Counted from the first letter of the stretch, positions 23,323-33,706 are shown. The stretch is 64,000 nt of DNA from Thermoactinomyces sp. DSM 45892 (GCF_900107305.1 NZ_FNPL01000017.1:16080-80079), one strand, 5' to 3'. Notes: generated by a model not told the origin, from the letters alone. Numbers and translations are program-made.

Positions 23323-26013
23323 TTACTTTGTAAGGCTTACTTTCGTTTTGCTTTGGTTTCCAGCATCGTCTGTGGCAAGAATGGTCATGCTTGTTTTGCC
23401 TGACTCAAGCCATTCCGGTTTGATCTCGATCTCCATCTTCTCTTCATCAAGAGGAATGCGCACTCGGTCGCTCGTTCCTTCAAGGATGTACTCTACTTTT
23501 ACAAGATCATCTTGGGCTATGCCAAATAACTTGAAAAGGTAGTTGTATTGCATTAAGAAGTCTTCGATCTTTAGGTCAATTTTTTTGGCTTCTTCATTGA
23601 GATTTGCTGTGATGACAGGTGCTGTCTTGTCTACTAATACAAGAGCAGCAGTAGAGCTTTCTACCTCATCATCAGATGCTACGGCTTGCATTTCATAAAT
23701 TCCTTCTGGAACTGCTTTTTTATCCACGGTGTTTCCAGTCCACTTCATACCATGCCATCCAGACCCAATGTTTTCACCTTGATGAATCAAGCTTACTTTA
23801 CTTTCATCATCCAGATTTCGTAGGTAGAAGTTTAGATGTTTGGCAACGGTCGGAATATAGTAGGAGAGGGTAGTAGACTCTTCTTTCCCATCTTCATTTG
23901 GTGAGAAGATAAGGTCACTTACACCTAGGTAGTTTACACGGTTGTAGCTGGCGGGATCGATGCTAAAAGTAAAAGGAACTTTTATCTCCTCTTTCCCTCC
24001 TGTTAAGTAGAGGTAGCCTGAGTAGACATCACGAGGAAGGGAACTATCTACTGTGATTTTTACAGTAAAATCTTCCTGGCTATTTGCACTCACTACTACT
24101 TGATTTGGAGCTTGAACTTGAATTCCTGTGTTTGTAGCCATTTCAACACGGCTCGTATAGGTTTGATTGGCTCCGGTTGTATTCTTAACGGTAAGTTTCT
24201 TCTCAAGCGTGACCTCTCCACTATTTGGTTTTACAAGACCAAATGTGAAGTTATTCGGTGTGACGAGCGTAGTTGCCTGAATTGCTTTCGGGATATCAAT
24301 GCGACCTGAGCCTTGTGTCATCACATCATAGCGTTTTCCGGTTATGTCTGTTAAGGTCTTTGCTGTATTGGAAAGAGATGCTTTTACATCTTCAGGTGTC
24401 CAGTCAGGATGCATTTGGCGGAGTAAAGCCGCTGCTCCAGCTACTTGTGGGGCTGCCATGCTTGTCCCATCATATTCTGCATACTTTTCTTCTCCTGGTA
24501 CAGTACTTTTAATAGCCACACCGGGAGCTACCACATCTGGTTTCACTGCCCATGTTTCATGAACAGGCCCACGTGAACTAAATTCGGCCATAAACTCGTA
24601 AGGCGTGTACTCTTTTAGAGACGCAATGGTTTTCCCAGCTTTCAGTGACGTTTTTAACTTGATTGCATCTTTTGCTGGTAATTGTACGGCAGGAATTTTA
24701 TTTTCTAAGCTAGCCTCGATATCTTGTAATGCATCTTGCTCCTGCCCCTTCATGTATAGTAGAACCCCGGTTGCTCCGGCTTTATGAGCATTAGATACAT
24801 AGATGTCTTGCTTCGCTGCTCCTTGTTGGATAAGTACATACTTTCCTTTTACATTTACTTTTTTGTAATCAAGGGGGGAGCCAAATCCAACATCGACTAT
24901 TTCAAACTGAGAGTTGTAAGGAAATTTCATCTTGGTGAGTTGAGCGCCATCAAAGGAGGTCTCTGTTCCAACTACATCGAATTTTGGATACTCTTTTTCC
25001 AGAGTGGAAGCACCTACGGAGATCACCTTATCAGCTGTGGCAGGAACCCCCACTGACCATGCATCACTGCCAGAGTTTCCGTTTGCAACTGCTACAGAAA
25101 CCCCGATTTTCGCTGCATGATTTAGAGCTGATACGAGAGGATCGTCAGGATAGTTCGCATTTGCGCCGAGTGAGAGGTTCATCACATCTGCACCATCCCT
25201 GACTGCCATTTCAATCCCCGTTAAGATATCACTTGTCGTTCCACCTTGTTTTCCTAATACACGATAAGCTAGGAGGGATGCTTCGGGTGCTACTCCTTTG
25301 ATCTCGCCATTTGCGGCAATAATACCTGCTACATGAGTACCATGACCTTGCTCGTCCTGCGGATCATTATCCCGATCCACGACATCATATCCTCCGATGT
25401 AATTATTCTTTAAATCGGGGTGTTGGGAATCAATTCCCGTGTCAATAACGGCTACTTTGATTCCTCTGCCATCAACAGGAAGGCCTTGCGGATCTTTTAG
25501 TTTCCAAACTTCGGGTGCGCCTACTGTGGAGCTACCAGTGCCTAAAGCTTTATACTTTAACGCAGGATAGACTGCTTTTACCTCAGGCATTGCTGCTAAT
25601 TTATGGATTTGGTTCGCAGGCACGGAAACAGCAAAACCAGAAAAGACGGTATCGAATCTCTGTTTCACTTTTACCTTTGAGTTTACCTTTTTGACCTTCT
25701 TCTCAGTTTGATTGAGGGATTCTTTCATCTGCATTTGATAATCTTTAGCAGGAGAAGATTTCAGTTGCTTATGGTTTTTAATCACTTCTCCAACTGGTTG
25801 TTGATTCAACTGAACGATGACATCAACGGGCTTACTAGATTTCGTATCGATATATTTCGACACTTTGTTCTTTGCTAATTTGGCAATCTTTTCTTCCATT
25901 TGCTTAGACAACTTTTTTGATGTAGCTGCCTCTGCACTGGGAGAGAGCCATCCTAGGCTAGAAACAGAGACGGCAAGCAAGGTACTGAGCACAATAGTTC
26001 CTGTTTTTCTCAA
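23323..26013 (-). CDS. Vpr-like secreted subtilisin (S8) protease
   Basis: The 896-residue exported protease has a signal peptide (about 1-30), an I9 propeptide (about 62-155) and an S8 catalytic domain with Asp191 (VAVIDTGID), His224 (GHGTHVAG) and Ser518 (GTSMAAP). A PA domain is inserted at about 345-465, as in minor extracellular protease Vpr. The C-terminus has Fn3-like beta modules, including 'LIFSPNEDGKEES'. The start is a TTG after GAGGAGG. It degrades extracellular protein and may process other exported proteins. Convergent with aroA; upstream region is AT-rich. Confidence 0.9.
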   Translation of the reverse strand: MRKTGTIVLSTLLAVSVSSLGWLSPSAEAATSKKLSKQMEEKIAKLAKNKVSKYIDTKSSKPVDVIVQLNQQPVGEVIKNHKQLKSSPAKDYQMQMKESLNQTEKKVKKVNSKVKVKQRFDTVFSGFAVSVPANQIHKLAAMPEVKAVYPALKYKALGTGSSTVGAPEVWKLKDPQGLPVDGRGIKVAVIDTGIDSQHPDLKNNYIGGYDVVDRDNDPQDEQGHGTHVAGIIAANGEIKGVAPEASLLAYRVLGKQGGTTSDILTGIEMAVRDGADVMNLSLGANANYPDDPLVSALNHAAKIGVSVAVANGNSGSDAWSVGVPATADKVISVGASTLEKEYPKFDVVGTETSFDGAQLTKMKFPYNSQFEIVDVGFGSPLDYKKVNVKGKYVLIQQGAAKQDIYVSNAHKAGATGVLLYMKGQEQDALQDIEASLENKIPAVQLPAKDAIKLKTSLKAGKTIASLKEYTPYEFMAEFSSRGPVHETWAVKPDVVAPGVAIKSTVPGEEKYAEYDGTSMAAPQVAGAAALLRQMHPDWTPEDVKASLSNTAKTLTDITGKRYDVMTQGSGRIDIPKAIQATTLVTPNNFTFGLVKPNSGEVTLEKKLTVKNTTGANQTYTSRVEMATNTGIQVQAPNQVVVSANSQEDFTVKITVDSSLPRDVYSGYLYLTGGKEEIKVPFTFSIDPASYNRVNYLGVSDLIFSPNEDGKEESTTLSYYIPTVAKHLNFYLRNLDDESKVSLIHQGENIGSGWHGMKWTGNTVDKKAVPEGIYEMQAVASDDEVESSTAALVLVDKTAPVITANLNEEAKKIDLKIEDFLMQYNYLFKLFGIAQDDLVKVEYILEGTSDRVRIPLDEEKMEIEIKPEWLESGKTSMTILATDDAGNQSKTKVSLTK

Positions 26014-26272
26014 AAGACTTCCTCCTCTAAATGCGTGAACTTAATTTAATACATGTAAATTGTAACATAATGAATTGTATATTTATATAAAATTTTCTAT
26101 TTTATATGATTTTTTAGTTTTAATAGGAAATTAAAGTGATTGTTTCCTAGCATAGGTACTATTCGACAAAGATTGATAAAACCATTTTAATTGATTTTAT
26201 CTGCTTAATGATTTTATGGTAGTATGATTCTTTAGGTATTTATTATAATTCCATCGTTAACGGAGAATGTAT

Positions 26273-27661
26273 ATGAAGGCAATAGTGGAACGACAGATTA
26301 CGAAGATGATGATACCATTTGCCTATAACGCTTCTTATCGAGAATTAACAAAAGATTTGGAGGAAGAAGTGGGTAGGGAGACGGATAAGAAGATATGGAG
26401 AGTAAAAAATATCTCAGGCAAGCGTTTGTTTCATCACATTGATCGATTGATACAGTCGGATCCCAACGGGAATCAATCGATTGGATCCCGTTTTGTGTTA
26501 ACACAGGACGGATGCATCCAATATGATCTTCCGAATAAAAATCAGATCATTTCTTTTGGACATAAGGATTATGAATATGAACTTTACCTATGTGAAATAA
26601 GTTTAATTTTGTTTGAGACACAGATTGGGTTTCTAACTTTTTCGATCGCATATCCTAAGGGTCAAGATTTATCTGACCTCATTCAAAATAACTATTATGT
26701 AAAGCAATTTCTCCAAAGCTCTGAACGGGTTGTACGAAAGTTACAAAAGCATAATCGTTACCCAGTCCAATGTAGTTTAGGTAGATGTATGCATAAGATT
26801 TTTAAGCAAGTACAGGTGGCAACTTTATTTGAATCCAGATACGGATCTACGAAAAATGTTCTCGTCTACAATGCGGTTACTTTAGAAGAAATGGACCAGC
26901 CTTCGGATCATCGTGAGTTTATGAAAAGCTTATATTTGCTGAGTAGAACTTATCATGAGATACATAATCCTCCACGAATCGAGTTACATGAAGATGAGGA
27001 GACGATGAGGATTTTTCAGAATAGCTACTGGCGCGTATCAGTAGAGGGAATTGCTCATGTGTGTCACTTAACGAACAATAAGGATTCAAATGAATTTCTA
27101 TTAGGAGAAAACCAGCAAAATTTAAAAAGTAATTACTTTTATATGTATGTCTTAACGTTACACCAATTTTACTCGCTACAATATTTTTCGATTCTAGCCT
27201 CTCATCTACCCCACCAATTGGATGGACAGGAGAAGCAGGCATTTGTTGAGGTGCGGGAGCTAAAGAAAAGAATGGTTTTCTTTACGCTAAGATGCTCCTT
27301 TAAACAAGTAAGTCGAATTACTCATATAGCTCGTCTGTATGAGATGGTTCGTCGTAGTTATCGGATCGAAGAACTAATGGACGAGCTTCATCTGGAACTA
27401 GATGCGATGACGACGATGTTAGAGATGGAAGAGAGCAAACGAAGGTTAAAATTAGAGCAAATGGTTCTGATTTTTAGCTTTTTCTACATCATGATTTCAA
27501 CGATTGCCGATGGATGGGATATTGTGAAAAACACATTAGCCTTTCAAGTGATGGGTAACTATTGGATTGCTTGGATTGAGGTTGGATTATTACTTGGGGT
27601 GATGGTGGCAGGAGTCTGGTCTATTCTTTCCTATTATGTACGTGAAAAGAAGCGGAGATAG
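26273..27661 (+). CDS. Unknown membrane protein with two C-terminal spans
   Basis: I do not recognise this 462-residue protein. The first 380 residues are soluble and mixed alpha/beta. A helical, charged stretch (about 340-400) precedes two hydrophobic segments (about 401-425 and 432-452), an overall plan that recalls CorA-like transporters, but the GMN signature is absent. ATG at 26273 has CGGAG 7 bp upstream; the ATG two codons earlier is too close. It is a single gene with a 250-bp AT-rich upstream region. Confidence 0.6.
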   Translation: MKAIVERQITKMMIPFAYNASYRELTKDLEEEVGRETDKKIWRVKNISGKRLFHHIDRLIQSDPNGNQSIGSRFVLTQDGCIQYDLPNKNQIISFGHKDYEYELYLCEISLILFETQIGFLTFSIAYPKGQDLSDLIQNNYYVKQFLQSSERVVRKLQKHNRYPVQCSLGRCMHKIFKQVQVATLFESRYGSTKNVLVYNAVTLEEMDQPSDHREFMKSLYLLSRTYHEIHNPPRIELHEDEETMRIFQNSYWRVSVEGIAHVCHLTNNKDSNEFLLGENQQNLKSNYFYMYVLTLHQFYSLQYFSILASHLPHQLDGQEKQAFVEVRELKKRMVFFTLRCSFKQVSRITHIARLYEMVRRSYRIEELMDELHLELDAMTTMLEMEESKRRLKLEQMVLIFSFFYIMISTIADGWDIVKNTLAFQVMGNYWIAWIEVGLLLGVMVAGVWSILSYYVREKKRR

Positions 27662-27862
27662 TAGCTTTCGATTTATCCTGCCCGAAGTTCTAAAATCCAG
27701 ATACAAGTGATATAGATGGACTATATAAAAATTTGTGGATCGAAGAGGAACTGGAGAGTAAATGTAGAATAGGATAAAGGTTGTTATTCTATTATTTACT
27801 CATATACGAACAAGCTTTCTCAAATTCCTCGTACTACTGATCCTCTTATAAGGGGAGGATAT

Positions 27863-28504
27863 ATGGGTACGGTTTTTATTTTTCATGCACTTTCTTCCTC
27901 CGAACGATCAGAGTCTGTTGAAAAGGTGCTTCACAAATTTTTGGAGACATATCAGCTTGCATGCCCTGAAGATCAATTTATTTGGGGTCCTTCCACTTCT
28001 TCTGCAGTACACTCGCATGCTCTCCTTCAGTCAATCCCACACACCACAGATCAACCTGTTCACTTACTTGATCAAAAACAAGATGAATGGATTCATTCAT
28101 TTTTAGAAGCAGATCGCTATCTGTTTGTAACAGATGAATATCATGTCGATCTCCAAGCGGGTTTTAATAAGCTTGGCTCGGCTATTCACGGCTTTTTTCA
28201 GGACGAACAACAAATTCAAAACTATTTTTCTAGTCGAGAAGTTGTTCATATTACAACGGGAGATCGTTATGACATAGATCCATTTCAAGAGCCGTACATG
28301 GAATCCAAAATGGATCAAGCGTTATGGTGTTTTTTGCAACTATTAGGGTTTACAAAATATGAAGTGATTACCATTTGGAATGCTGAGGAAGACGAAGCGT
28401 ACATCAACTTGTATCAAGCGATTGAGCACGCTAAAACAGTTGCCCTTTCTTTCGCGTGGGAAGGTCGAGTTTTGGAGCGTAGGTTCGGATTTCAATGGTT
28501 GTAG
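27863..28504 (+). CDS. Divergent flavodoxin-fold (AzoR/NAD(P)H dehydrogenase-like) protein
   Basis: The 213-residue protein follows the layout of FMN-dependent azoreductases: a first strand with Ser-rich phosphate loop ('IFHALSSSERSES'), 'FLEADRYLFVTDEY' where AzoR has the A-D-x-x-V-F motif, then VVHITTGDRYD and a C-terminal 'LGFTKYEVITIWNA'. Several flavin-binding residues of true azoreductases are not conserved, so activity is uncertain. GGGGAGG precedes the ATG. Confidence 0.5.
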   Translation: MGTVFIFHALSSSERSESVEKVLHKFLETYQLACPEDQFIWGPSTSSAVHSHALLQSIPHTTDQPVHLLDQKQDEWIHSFLEADRYLFVTDEYHVDLQAGFNKLGSAIHGFFQDEQQIQNYFSSREVVHITTGDRYDIDPFQEPYMESKMDQALWCFLQLLGFTKYEVITIWNAEEDEAYINLYQAIEHAKTVALSFAWEGRVLERRFGFQWL

Positions 28505-28543
28505 GTATGTAGTTATGAAAAGGGTTTGAGGGGGTTTTTTGAC

Positions 28544-28690
28544 TTGGGTTATGTGTTGGATGTTTCTCAGTGTATGGCTATACAGGATCTGCTGGAGATT
28601 CAGTCTGGGAAGATTTCGTTAGAAGAGTTTAAAGAGAAGTGGTCAGAGTATGTAGCGGATGATAGAAAGTCAGAGCATAGTTTATGGTAA
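28544..28690 (+). CDS. 48-residue acidic small protein
   Basis: TTG start 9 bp after GAGGGGG; the stop codon abuts a strong terminator. Residues are helix-forming and charged (e.g. 'IQDLLEIQSGKISLEEFKEK'). The frame has normal codon use and ends exactly at the hairpin, which supports a real gene. Its function is unknown, and it may be co-transcribed with the flavodoxin-fold gene. Confidence 0.45.
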   Translation: MGYVLDVSQCMAIQDLLEIQSGKISLEEFKEKWSEYVADDRKSEHSLW

Positions 28691-28728
28691 AAAAGCTACT
28701 GGATCTCACGGATGATCCAGTAGCTTTT
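28691..28728. terminator. Bidirectional terminator
   Basis: 15-bp perfect stem AAAAGCTACTGGATC (28691-28705) with 28714-28728. Confidence 0.8.
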
Positions 28729-28879
28729 AATTTGTATTCTTTTTATGTGATTGATCTCTTAGCTCGTGTAAACATTTCTGACAAACTAATTGATTTGAAC
28801 CGTTCATATACGTGCGGGCTTCGTACTTCGCGGTTGAGTGACCACATTGTTCGCACAAGTACATATGATTTTTCATCAT
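28727..28879 (-). CDS. Small zinc-ribbon protein
   Basis: This 50-residue protein has two CxxC knuckles, CEQCGH near the start and CQKCLH near the end, as in small treble-clef or zinc-ribbon proteins. GAGAGG six bases before the ATG at 28879 decides the start; the longer frame to 28930 lacks a site. Function unknown. Confidence 0.6.
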   Translation of the reverse strand: MMKNHMYLCEQCGHSTAKYEARTYMNGSNQLVCQKCLHELRDQSHKKNTN

Positions 28880-29121
28880 GAATTCCTCTCTTTCTCCATA
28901 AATATGGTGTAATTCAAAGATGCTTGCCAAACAGGATTGATAGCCGGACGGGTAATATGATATACATCATTATATACCCTAGTATATACATAGTAAACAG
29001 GTGGATCATGGAAATAGGAGAATGGGTGTAATGAGCTGATATTGAAATAAAAAATTGTCAAAATGGAATCAATTTGCTCTAATGAAATGGTAAACATTTT
29101 AACGTGAAGGAATGAAAGCAG

Positions 29122-30228
29122 ATGAATCTTCGAATAGGTAAACTTCAAAGCTGGTTACAAGAACAACACATTGATTTTGCTTTTATTAGTCATTCGCGAA
29201 ATATCTACTATCTAACGGGCTTTGACTCAGAGCCTCATGAGAGACTACTCGGACTCGTCATTCCGGCGCTTCATGATCCTCTCTTAATTTGTCCAAAGTT
29301 AGATCAAGCTGCCGCTCAGAAATCCGGTTGGACGGGGGAAGTCCTTAGTTATGATGATACACAAGATCCTTGGTTCATTCTTCAAGATTCTTTGTCAGAG
29401 AAATCATTTACCCGGCCTGGTATGAAAGTGGCGATCGAGATGGATTCCATCTCCTACTCACGTGCTCTGCGAGTGCAATCTCTCGGGGAGGAGATTTCAT
29501 TTACGGATGTTGAGAAACAAATGAATTTGATGCGCCAAGTAAAGGATGATCAAGAGCTACAAATTTTGAAAGAAGCGGCTAAATTGGCTGATCTGGGTGT
29601 AGAGATAGGGGTGAAGGCTCTTCAAGTAGGAATCACTGAAACAGAAGTGGTTGCTAAAATTGAGTATGAGTTAAAGAAACAAGGAATTCAGGGTATGTCA
29701 TTCGATACCATGGTCCTATTTGGTGAAAAGTCAGCCCTGCCACACGGAACCCCTGGAGATCGGAAACTGGAAAAAGGAGATCTCGTTTTGTTTGACCTAG
29801 GAGTGGTGTGGCAAGGGTATTGCTCTGATATTACCCGTACTATCGCATTTGGCTCCATCACACCTGAACAAGAGCGAATTTATCAGACTGTTTTAGAGGC
29901 AGAATTAACCGCTATTAATCGAGTGAAAGCTGGCGTTCCACTAGGAGAGATCGATCGTGCTGCACGCGATGTTATTCGTCAGGCTGGATACGGCGATTAT
30001 TTCCCACACCGCATTGGCCACGGACTCGGAATGAGCGTTCATGAATTTCCTTCTATTACGGAAACGAATCCCGATTTACTAGTAGAAGGCTTCGTGTTTA
30101 CGATTGAGCCTGGAATTTACTTGCCCGATGTGGGAGGAGTACGGATCGAGGATGATGTAGTAGTCGGGGTAGATGGTCCTGTGATTTTAACAGGCTTCCC
30201 AAAAGAACTATTGATAGTAGAGGAGTAA
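29122..30228 (+). CDS. M24 Xaa-Pro peptidase (PepQ/YqhT-like)
   Basis: This 368-residue cytosolic metallopeptidase has a creatinase N-terminal domain (about 1-130) and a pita-bread catalytic domain. The metal ligands are Asp in VLFDLGVVWQGYCSDITRT (two Asp), His in 'RIGHGLGMSVHE', Glu in FTIEPGIY and Glu in 'GVRIEDDVVV'. It cleaves dipeptides or peptides with proline at the second position. GAAGGA precedes the ATG, and a terminator follows. Monocistronic. Confidence 0.9.
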   Translation: MNLRIGKLQSWLQEQHIDFAFISHSRNIYYLTGFDSEPHERLLGLVIPALHDPLLICPKLDQAAAQKSGWTGEVLSYDDTQDPWFILQDSLSEKSFTRPGMKVAIEMDSISYSRALRVQSLGEEISFTDVEKQMNLMRQVKDDQELQILKEAAKLADLGVEIGVKALQVGITETEVVAKIEYELKKQGIQGMSFDTMVLFGEKSALPHGTPGDRKLEKGDLVLFDLGVVWQGYCSDITRTIAFGSITPEQERIYQTVLEAELTAINRVKAGVPLGEIDRAARDVIRQAGYGDYFPHRIGHGLGMSVHEFPSITETNPDLLVEGFVFTIEPGIYLPDVGGVRIEDDVVVGVDGPVILTGFPKELLIVEE

Positions 30229-30240
30229 GAAAGAGTAAGC

Positions 30241-30288
30241 AAATGTGCTTCTATTAGTCTCTTCATACAGATTCATAGAAGCACATTT
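30241..30288 (+). terminator. Terminator after the prolidase gene
   Basis: AAATGTGCTTCTAT (30241-30254) pairs with 30275-30288, then a T-run. Confidence 0.8.
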
Positions 30289-30378
30289 TTTTATCTGTAA
30301 ATTGTCCGAATAAACAGGGATTTAGCCTCTCGGTTGGCGAATTGTAAAAGGGATGGGTAAAGATGAAGGAGAGAAAAT

Positions 30379-31098
30379 ATGAAACATACAGAGATATCTT
30401 ATGAAGCGTTGGTAGAAGATTTTGTCAGAGGCTGGTCTTATTGTCGATTTGTACCTAATTCCCGACTAGACAAGCTGGGGCCTATGAAACATATCATATT
30501 CGGATCGCCTGTTTGTAATCGAACGAATGAATTTTTTGTTACTCACTCCGATTTAGCTGAAGGACTACAAATGCTTCATTCGAGTAAGCTTTATGAGCCA
30601 CATCGGTTGACGGTTTTTGAGCAAGGAGAGGGGTTTGATTTAGATGTATTTACAGAACAATATGGTTATACCTTTAAATATAAAGAGTACTTAATGACAT
30701 TTGATTTATCTTCTATGAATGAACCGAAATCAGATTTAGTATGCCTCATCCGTGAACCTTCGGAAGTCATATTGGTCAATGATAGCTTCCAAAAGGAGAT
30801 TGTGGACCCAGAGAGGATTGAGGATAAGCAGTTGTTTACTTATTATGTAGAAAAAAACCGGCCGGTTACACATGGACGTTTTTCCCTAATTGGAGATATA
30901 GCATGTCTGGATCAAGTGATTACATTGGAGGCGTATCGAGGAAAGGGGCTCGCAAAGGCACTATGTAAGACGATGTTGATGGATGCGAAAGACTTTGGGG
31001 CTGGGACCAGTGTTTTAGCAACTAGTTTGACAGGATATCCTCTCTATATTTCCCTAGGTTATCGCGAGGTAGCAAATATGTATGTTTTCGAAAAATAA
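30379..31098 (+). CDS. GNAT-family N-acetyltransferase
   Basis: The 239-residue protein has a divergent N-terminal half and a C-terminal GNAT core. The acetyl-CoA loop is 'EAYRGKGLAKALCKTML' near 190, and 'LYISLGYREV' is the usual final strand-helix. The substrate is unknown. GGAG precedes the ATG. Confidence 0.75.
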   Translation: MKHTEISYEALVEDFVRGWSYCRFVPNSRLDKLGPMKHIIFGSPVCNRTNEFFVTHSDLAEGLQMLHSSKLYEPHRLTVFEQGEGFDLDVFTEQYGYTFKYKEYLMTFDLSSMNEPKSDLVCLIREPSEVILVNDSFQKEIVDPERIEDKQLFTYYVEKNRPVTHGRFSLIGDIACLDQVITLEAYRGKGLAKALCKTMLMDAKDFGAGTSVLATSLTGYPLYISLGYREVANMYVFEK

Positions 31099-31226
31099 GT
31101 TGTTCTGTCAACCTAACGGGTAGGCTTTGCGTCACCTTTTACAGATGTGTTATAGTTATGCCAAAAAGACTTGTAGGGTCGGTTGATCTTACTTGTTTTT
31201 GCTACAGATTGGACGGGATGTGAAGT

Positions 31227-31733
31227 ATGTTTCGTCAGTTGGTACCGTATTCTTATGTTCCTTCGATTTACCATATTAATGTGGAGGAATTAAGAGGGCA
31301 CGGTGTAAAAGGGATGATTTTTGATTTAGATAATACGTTAGTGGAGTCAGACCGTCCGGATGCGACTCCAGAGTTATTAGTATGGTTAAAAGAAATAACA
31401 GGGCAAGGTATTCAAGTGATTATTGTGTCTAACAATAATCAGGTAAGAGTGCGAAAATTTGCTGAGCCGCTGGATATTCCGTTTATTCATGCTGCACGTA
31501 AGCCTTTTTCTAGGGCATTTGTTAAGGCATTATCACTTTTGAATACAAAGCGGCATGAAACGGTTGTGGTAGGTGATCAACTGTTAACGGATGTGTTAGG
31601 TGGAAATCGAATGGGACTAAAGACGATTTTAGTCGTCCCTGTGTCAAAGCGTGAAGGTTTCTTCACAAAAGTGAATCGCTTAGTTGAACGAGGCGCATTT
31701 CGCTGGATGAGGAAACGCGGTTATCTAGGTTAG
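31227..31733 (+). CDS. yqeG: YqeG-family HAD phosphatase
   Basis: The 168-residue HAD IIIA hydrolase has motif I FDLDNTLVE (nucleophile and acid Asp residues), motif II VSNNN and motif III/IV 'VVGDQLLTDVLGG'. YqeG orthologues sit at the head of the yqeG-yqeH-aroE cluster in Bacillales, as here, with yqeH 11 bp downstream. Plant and bacterial relatives are linked to phosphatidylglycerophosphate or nucleotide phosphatase activity. The weak GGGATGTGAAG site fits ATG 31227. Confidence 0.9.
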   Translation: MFRQLVPYSYVPSIYHINVEELRGHGVKGMIFDLDNTLVESDRPDATPELLVWLKEITGQGIQVIIVSNNNQVRVRKFAEPLDIPFIHAARKPFSRAFVKALSLLNTKRHETVVVGDQLLTDVLGGNRMGLKTILVVPVSKREGFFTKVNRLVERGAFRWMRKRGYLG

Positions 31734-31744
31734 GAGGAACTTCG

Positions 31745-32851
31745 TTGATCGAGACAGAACAGAATTATTGTGAAGGTTGTGGAGTGCGCATCCAGACGGA
31801 AGATGAAAACCGTCCTGGTTATGCGCCTTCTTCTGCGTTAAAAAGAGAACATATTGTTTGTAAGCGTTGCTACCGAATTCGCCACTATAACGATATTGCG
31901 CCAGTGGAGCAGGATCCAGATGTTTATTTACAAAAACTACAGGAGATCGCACATACGGATAGCTTAGTGGTATTGGTAGTAGATATCTTTGATTTAGCAG
32001 GTAGTTGGATTCAAGGGATTCATCGACATATTGGGAATAACCCGCTCCTACTTCTAGCAAATAAAATTGATCTGTTTCCCAAGTCTGTTAAGTGGGGGCG
32101 ATTAAAAGATTGGGTGCGTGCAACTGCGAAAGAGTTAGGTGTAGATCCGATTGAAATTGCGCTAACCTCTGCTGCCAAAGGAGAATATTTCCGTCAAACG
32201 GTGGAAGCGATCGAACACCATCGAAAAGGAAGAGATGTTTACATTATTGGTGTGACCAATGTAGGAAAATCTACTTTTGTTAATCGGTTATTAAAAGAGT
32301 TTGGTGAAGAGGAAGAATATATTACAACTTCTCCGTATCCAGGTACGACACTAGACTCGATTTATATTCCACTTGAAGATGGAAAAGCGATTATCGATAC
32401 TCCAGGAATCGTGCGGAAAGATCGAATGAGTGAATGGGTGACACCGAAAGAGTTACAGATCGTGATGCCTCAATCGGGAATTAAACCGAAGGTATTTCAA
32501 TTAAATGAACAGCAGACGTTGTTTTTCGGTGGGCTAGTACGATTCGATTTCTTAGAAGGAGCAAAACAATCATTTGTTACCTACCTTTCGAATCGATTGT
32601 ATATTCATCGGACTAAATTGGAAAAAGCAGATGAGATCCAAACAAAGCATCGTGGTAGCATCCTGAGCCCTCCAGAAGATCCGACTCAACTCCCTAAATG
32701 GCGGAAGCACCGGATTCAGCTAAACGGGAAGGAAAAACAGGACATCGTAATTGCAGGCTTAGGTTGGATTGCTTGCGGACAAGATAGGGCTGTGATTGAT
32801 GTGTGGGCTCCGGAGGGCGTGCAGGTAGGGATACGGCCGGCGATTATATAG
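31745..32851 (+). CDS. yqeH: Ribosome biogenesis GTPase YqeH
   Basis: This 368-residue circularly permuted GTPase is needed for 30S subunit assembly. The N-terminal zinc finger has CEGCGVRIQ and 'CKRCYRIRHY'. The G motifs come in the order G4 (NKID), G5 (SAAKG), G1 'GVTNVGKST' and G3 (DTPG). The C-terminal half is the conserved treble-clef-like RNA-binding part. Start is TTG after AGGAGG. It lies in the yqe operon. Confidence 0.95.
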   Translation: MIETEQNYCEGCGVRIQTEDENRPGYAPSSALKREHIVCKRCYRIRHYNDIAPVEQDPDVYLQKLQEIAHTDSLVVLVVDIFDLAGSWIQGIHRHIGNNPLLLLANKIDLFPKSVKWGRLKDWVRATAKELGVDPIEIALTSAAKGEYFRQTVEAIEHHRKGRDVYIIGVTNVGKSTFVNRLLKEFGEEEEYITTSPYPGTTLDSIYIPLEDGKAIIDTPGIVRKDRMSEWVTPKELQIVMPQSGIKPKVFQLNEQQTLFFGGLVRFDFLEGAKQSFVTYLSNRLYIHRTKLEKADEIQTKHRGSILSPPEDPTQLPKWRKHRIQLNGKEKQDIVIAGLGWIACGQDRAVIDVWAPEGVQVGIRPAII

Positions 32852-32869
32852 GGGAGGAGTGAAGAGAGA

Positions 32870-33706
32870 TTGAAATTGGGATTGATTGGAGATCCAGTAA
32901 GTCACTCTCGTTCTCCACAGATGATGCGTGCGGCGTTTGCTGATATAGGCTTAACGGCTAGTTATGAGGCGATAGCGGTATCGAAAGAGTTGTTGCCTCA
33001 GAATTTGGGTCAAGGTCCAATTGGAGGATGGGATGGTTTTAATGTGACGATTCCACATAAAGTGGGAGTCATAGATTTATTGGATGATTTAGATGAATCT
33101 GCGTGGACGATTGGTGCGGTAAATACGGTAGTGGTGCGAGATCGAAAGCGAATTGGATATAATACGGATGGAGTGGGATATCTTCGTTCGTTGGAACAAG
33201 AGACGGGGATTACGGTGGGTGGTCAATCGGTTGTAATCCTGGGAGCAGGTGGAGCGGCACGGGCCGTGGCTACGATCTTGGCTAAAGAGGGTGCTACTGA
33301 AATCCAGATTTTGAATCGTACTTACTCGAAAGCGGAGGAGCTGGCTGGTCATCTAGGAAGATGGACTACAGCAAAAGCTTGTTCATTAGAAAATGGGAAG
33401 GAAGCTATCCGTCAAGCTAGCTTGTTAATCAATACCACATCGATCGGAATGTATCCAAACGTGGATCAATTACCTATTCCGGAAGAATGGATTATCCCAC
33501 ATGTGTTAGTAAGTGACCTAATCTACAACCCCAAAGAAACTCTCTTCATCCAAAAAGCACGGCAAAAGGGTTGTGAAGTCCATTATGGGCTGGGGATGCT
33601 CGTCCATCAAGCGGCATACGCACTCGAACTATGGACAGGCCAAAAAGCCCCTGTTGAAGTGATGCGAAGTGCATTAGAAGAGTCACTGAGTGTGCAAAAT
33701 ACATAA
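32870..33706 (+). CDS. aroE: Shikimate dehydrogenase
   Basis: This 278-residue NADP-dependent enzyme reduces 3-dehydroshikimate. Motifs: GDPVSHSRSP at the N-terminus, 'NVTIPHK' with the catalytic Lys, 'YNTDGVGYLRSLE' and Rossmann loop 'ILGAGGAARAV'. 'GLGMLVHQAAYALELW' closes the protein. The TTG start follows GGGGAGGAG. It sits 18 bp after yqeH in the conserved order. Confidence 0.95.
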   Translation: MKLGLIGDPVSHSRSPQMMRAAFADIGLTASYEAIAVSKELLPQNLGQGPIGGWDGFNVTIPHKVGVIDLLDDLDESAWTIGAVNTVVVRDRKRIGYNTDGVGYLRSLEQETGITVGGQSVVILGAGGAARAVATILAKEGATEIQILNRTYSKAEELAGHLGRWTTAKACSLENGKEAIRQASLLINTTSIGMYPNVDQLPIPEEWIIPHVLVSDLIYNPKETLFIQKARQKGCEVHYGLGMLVHQAAYALELWTGQKAPVEVMRSALEESLSVQNT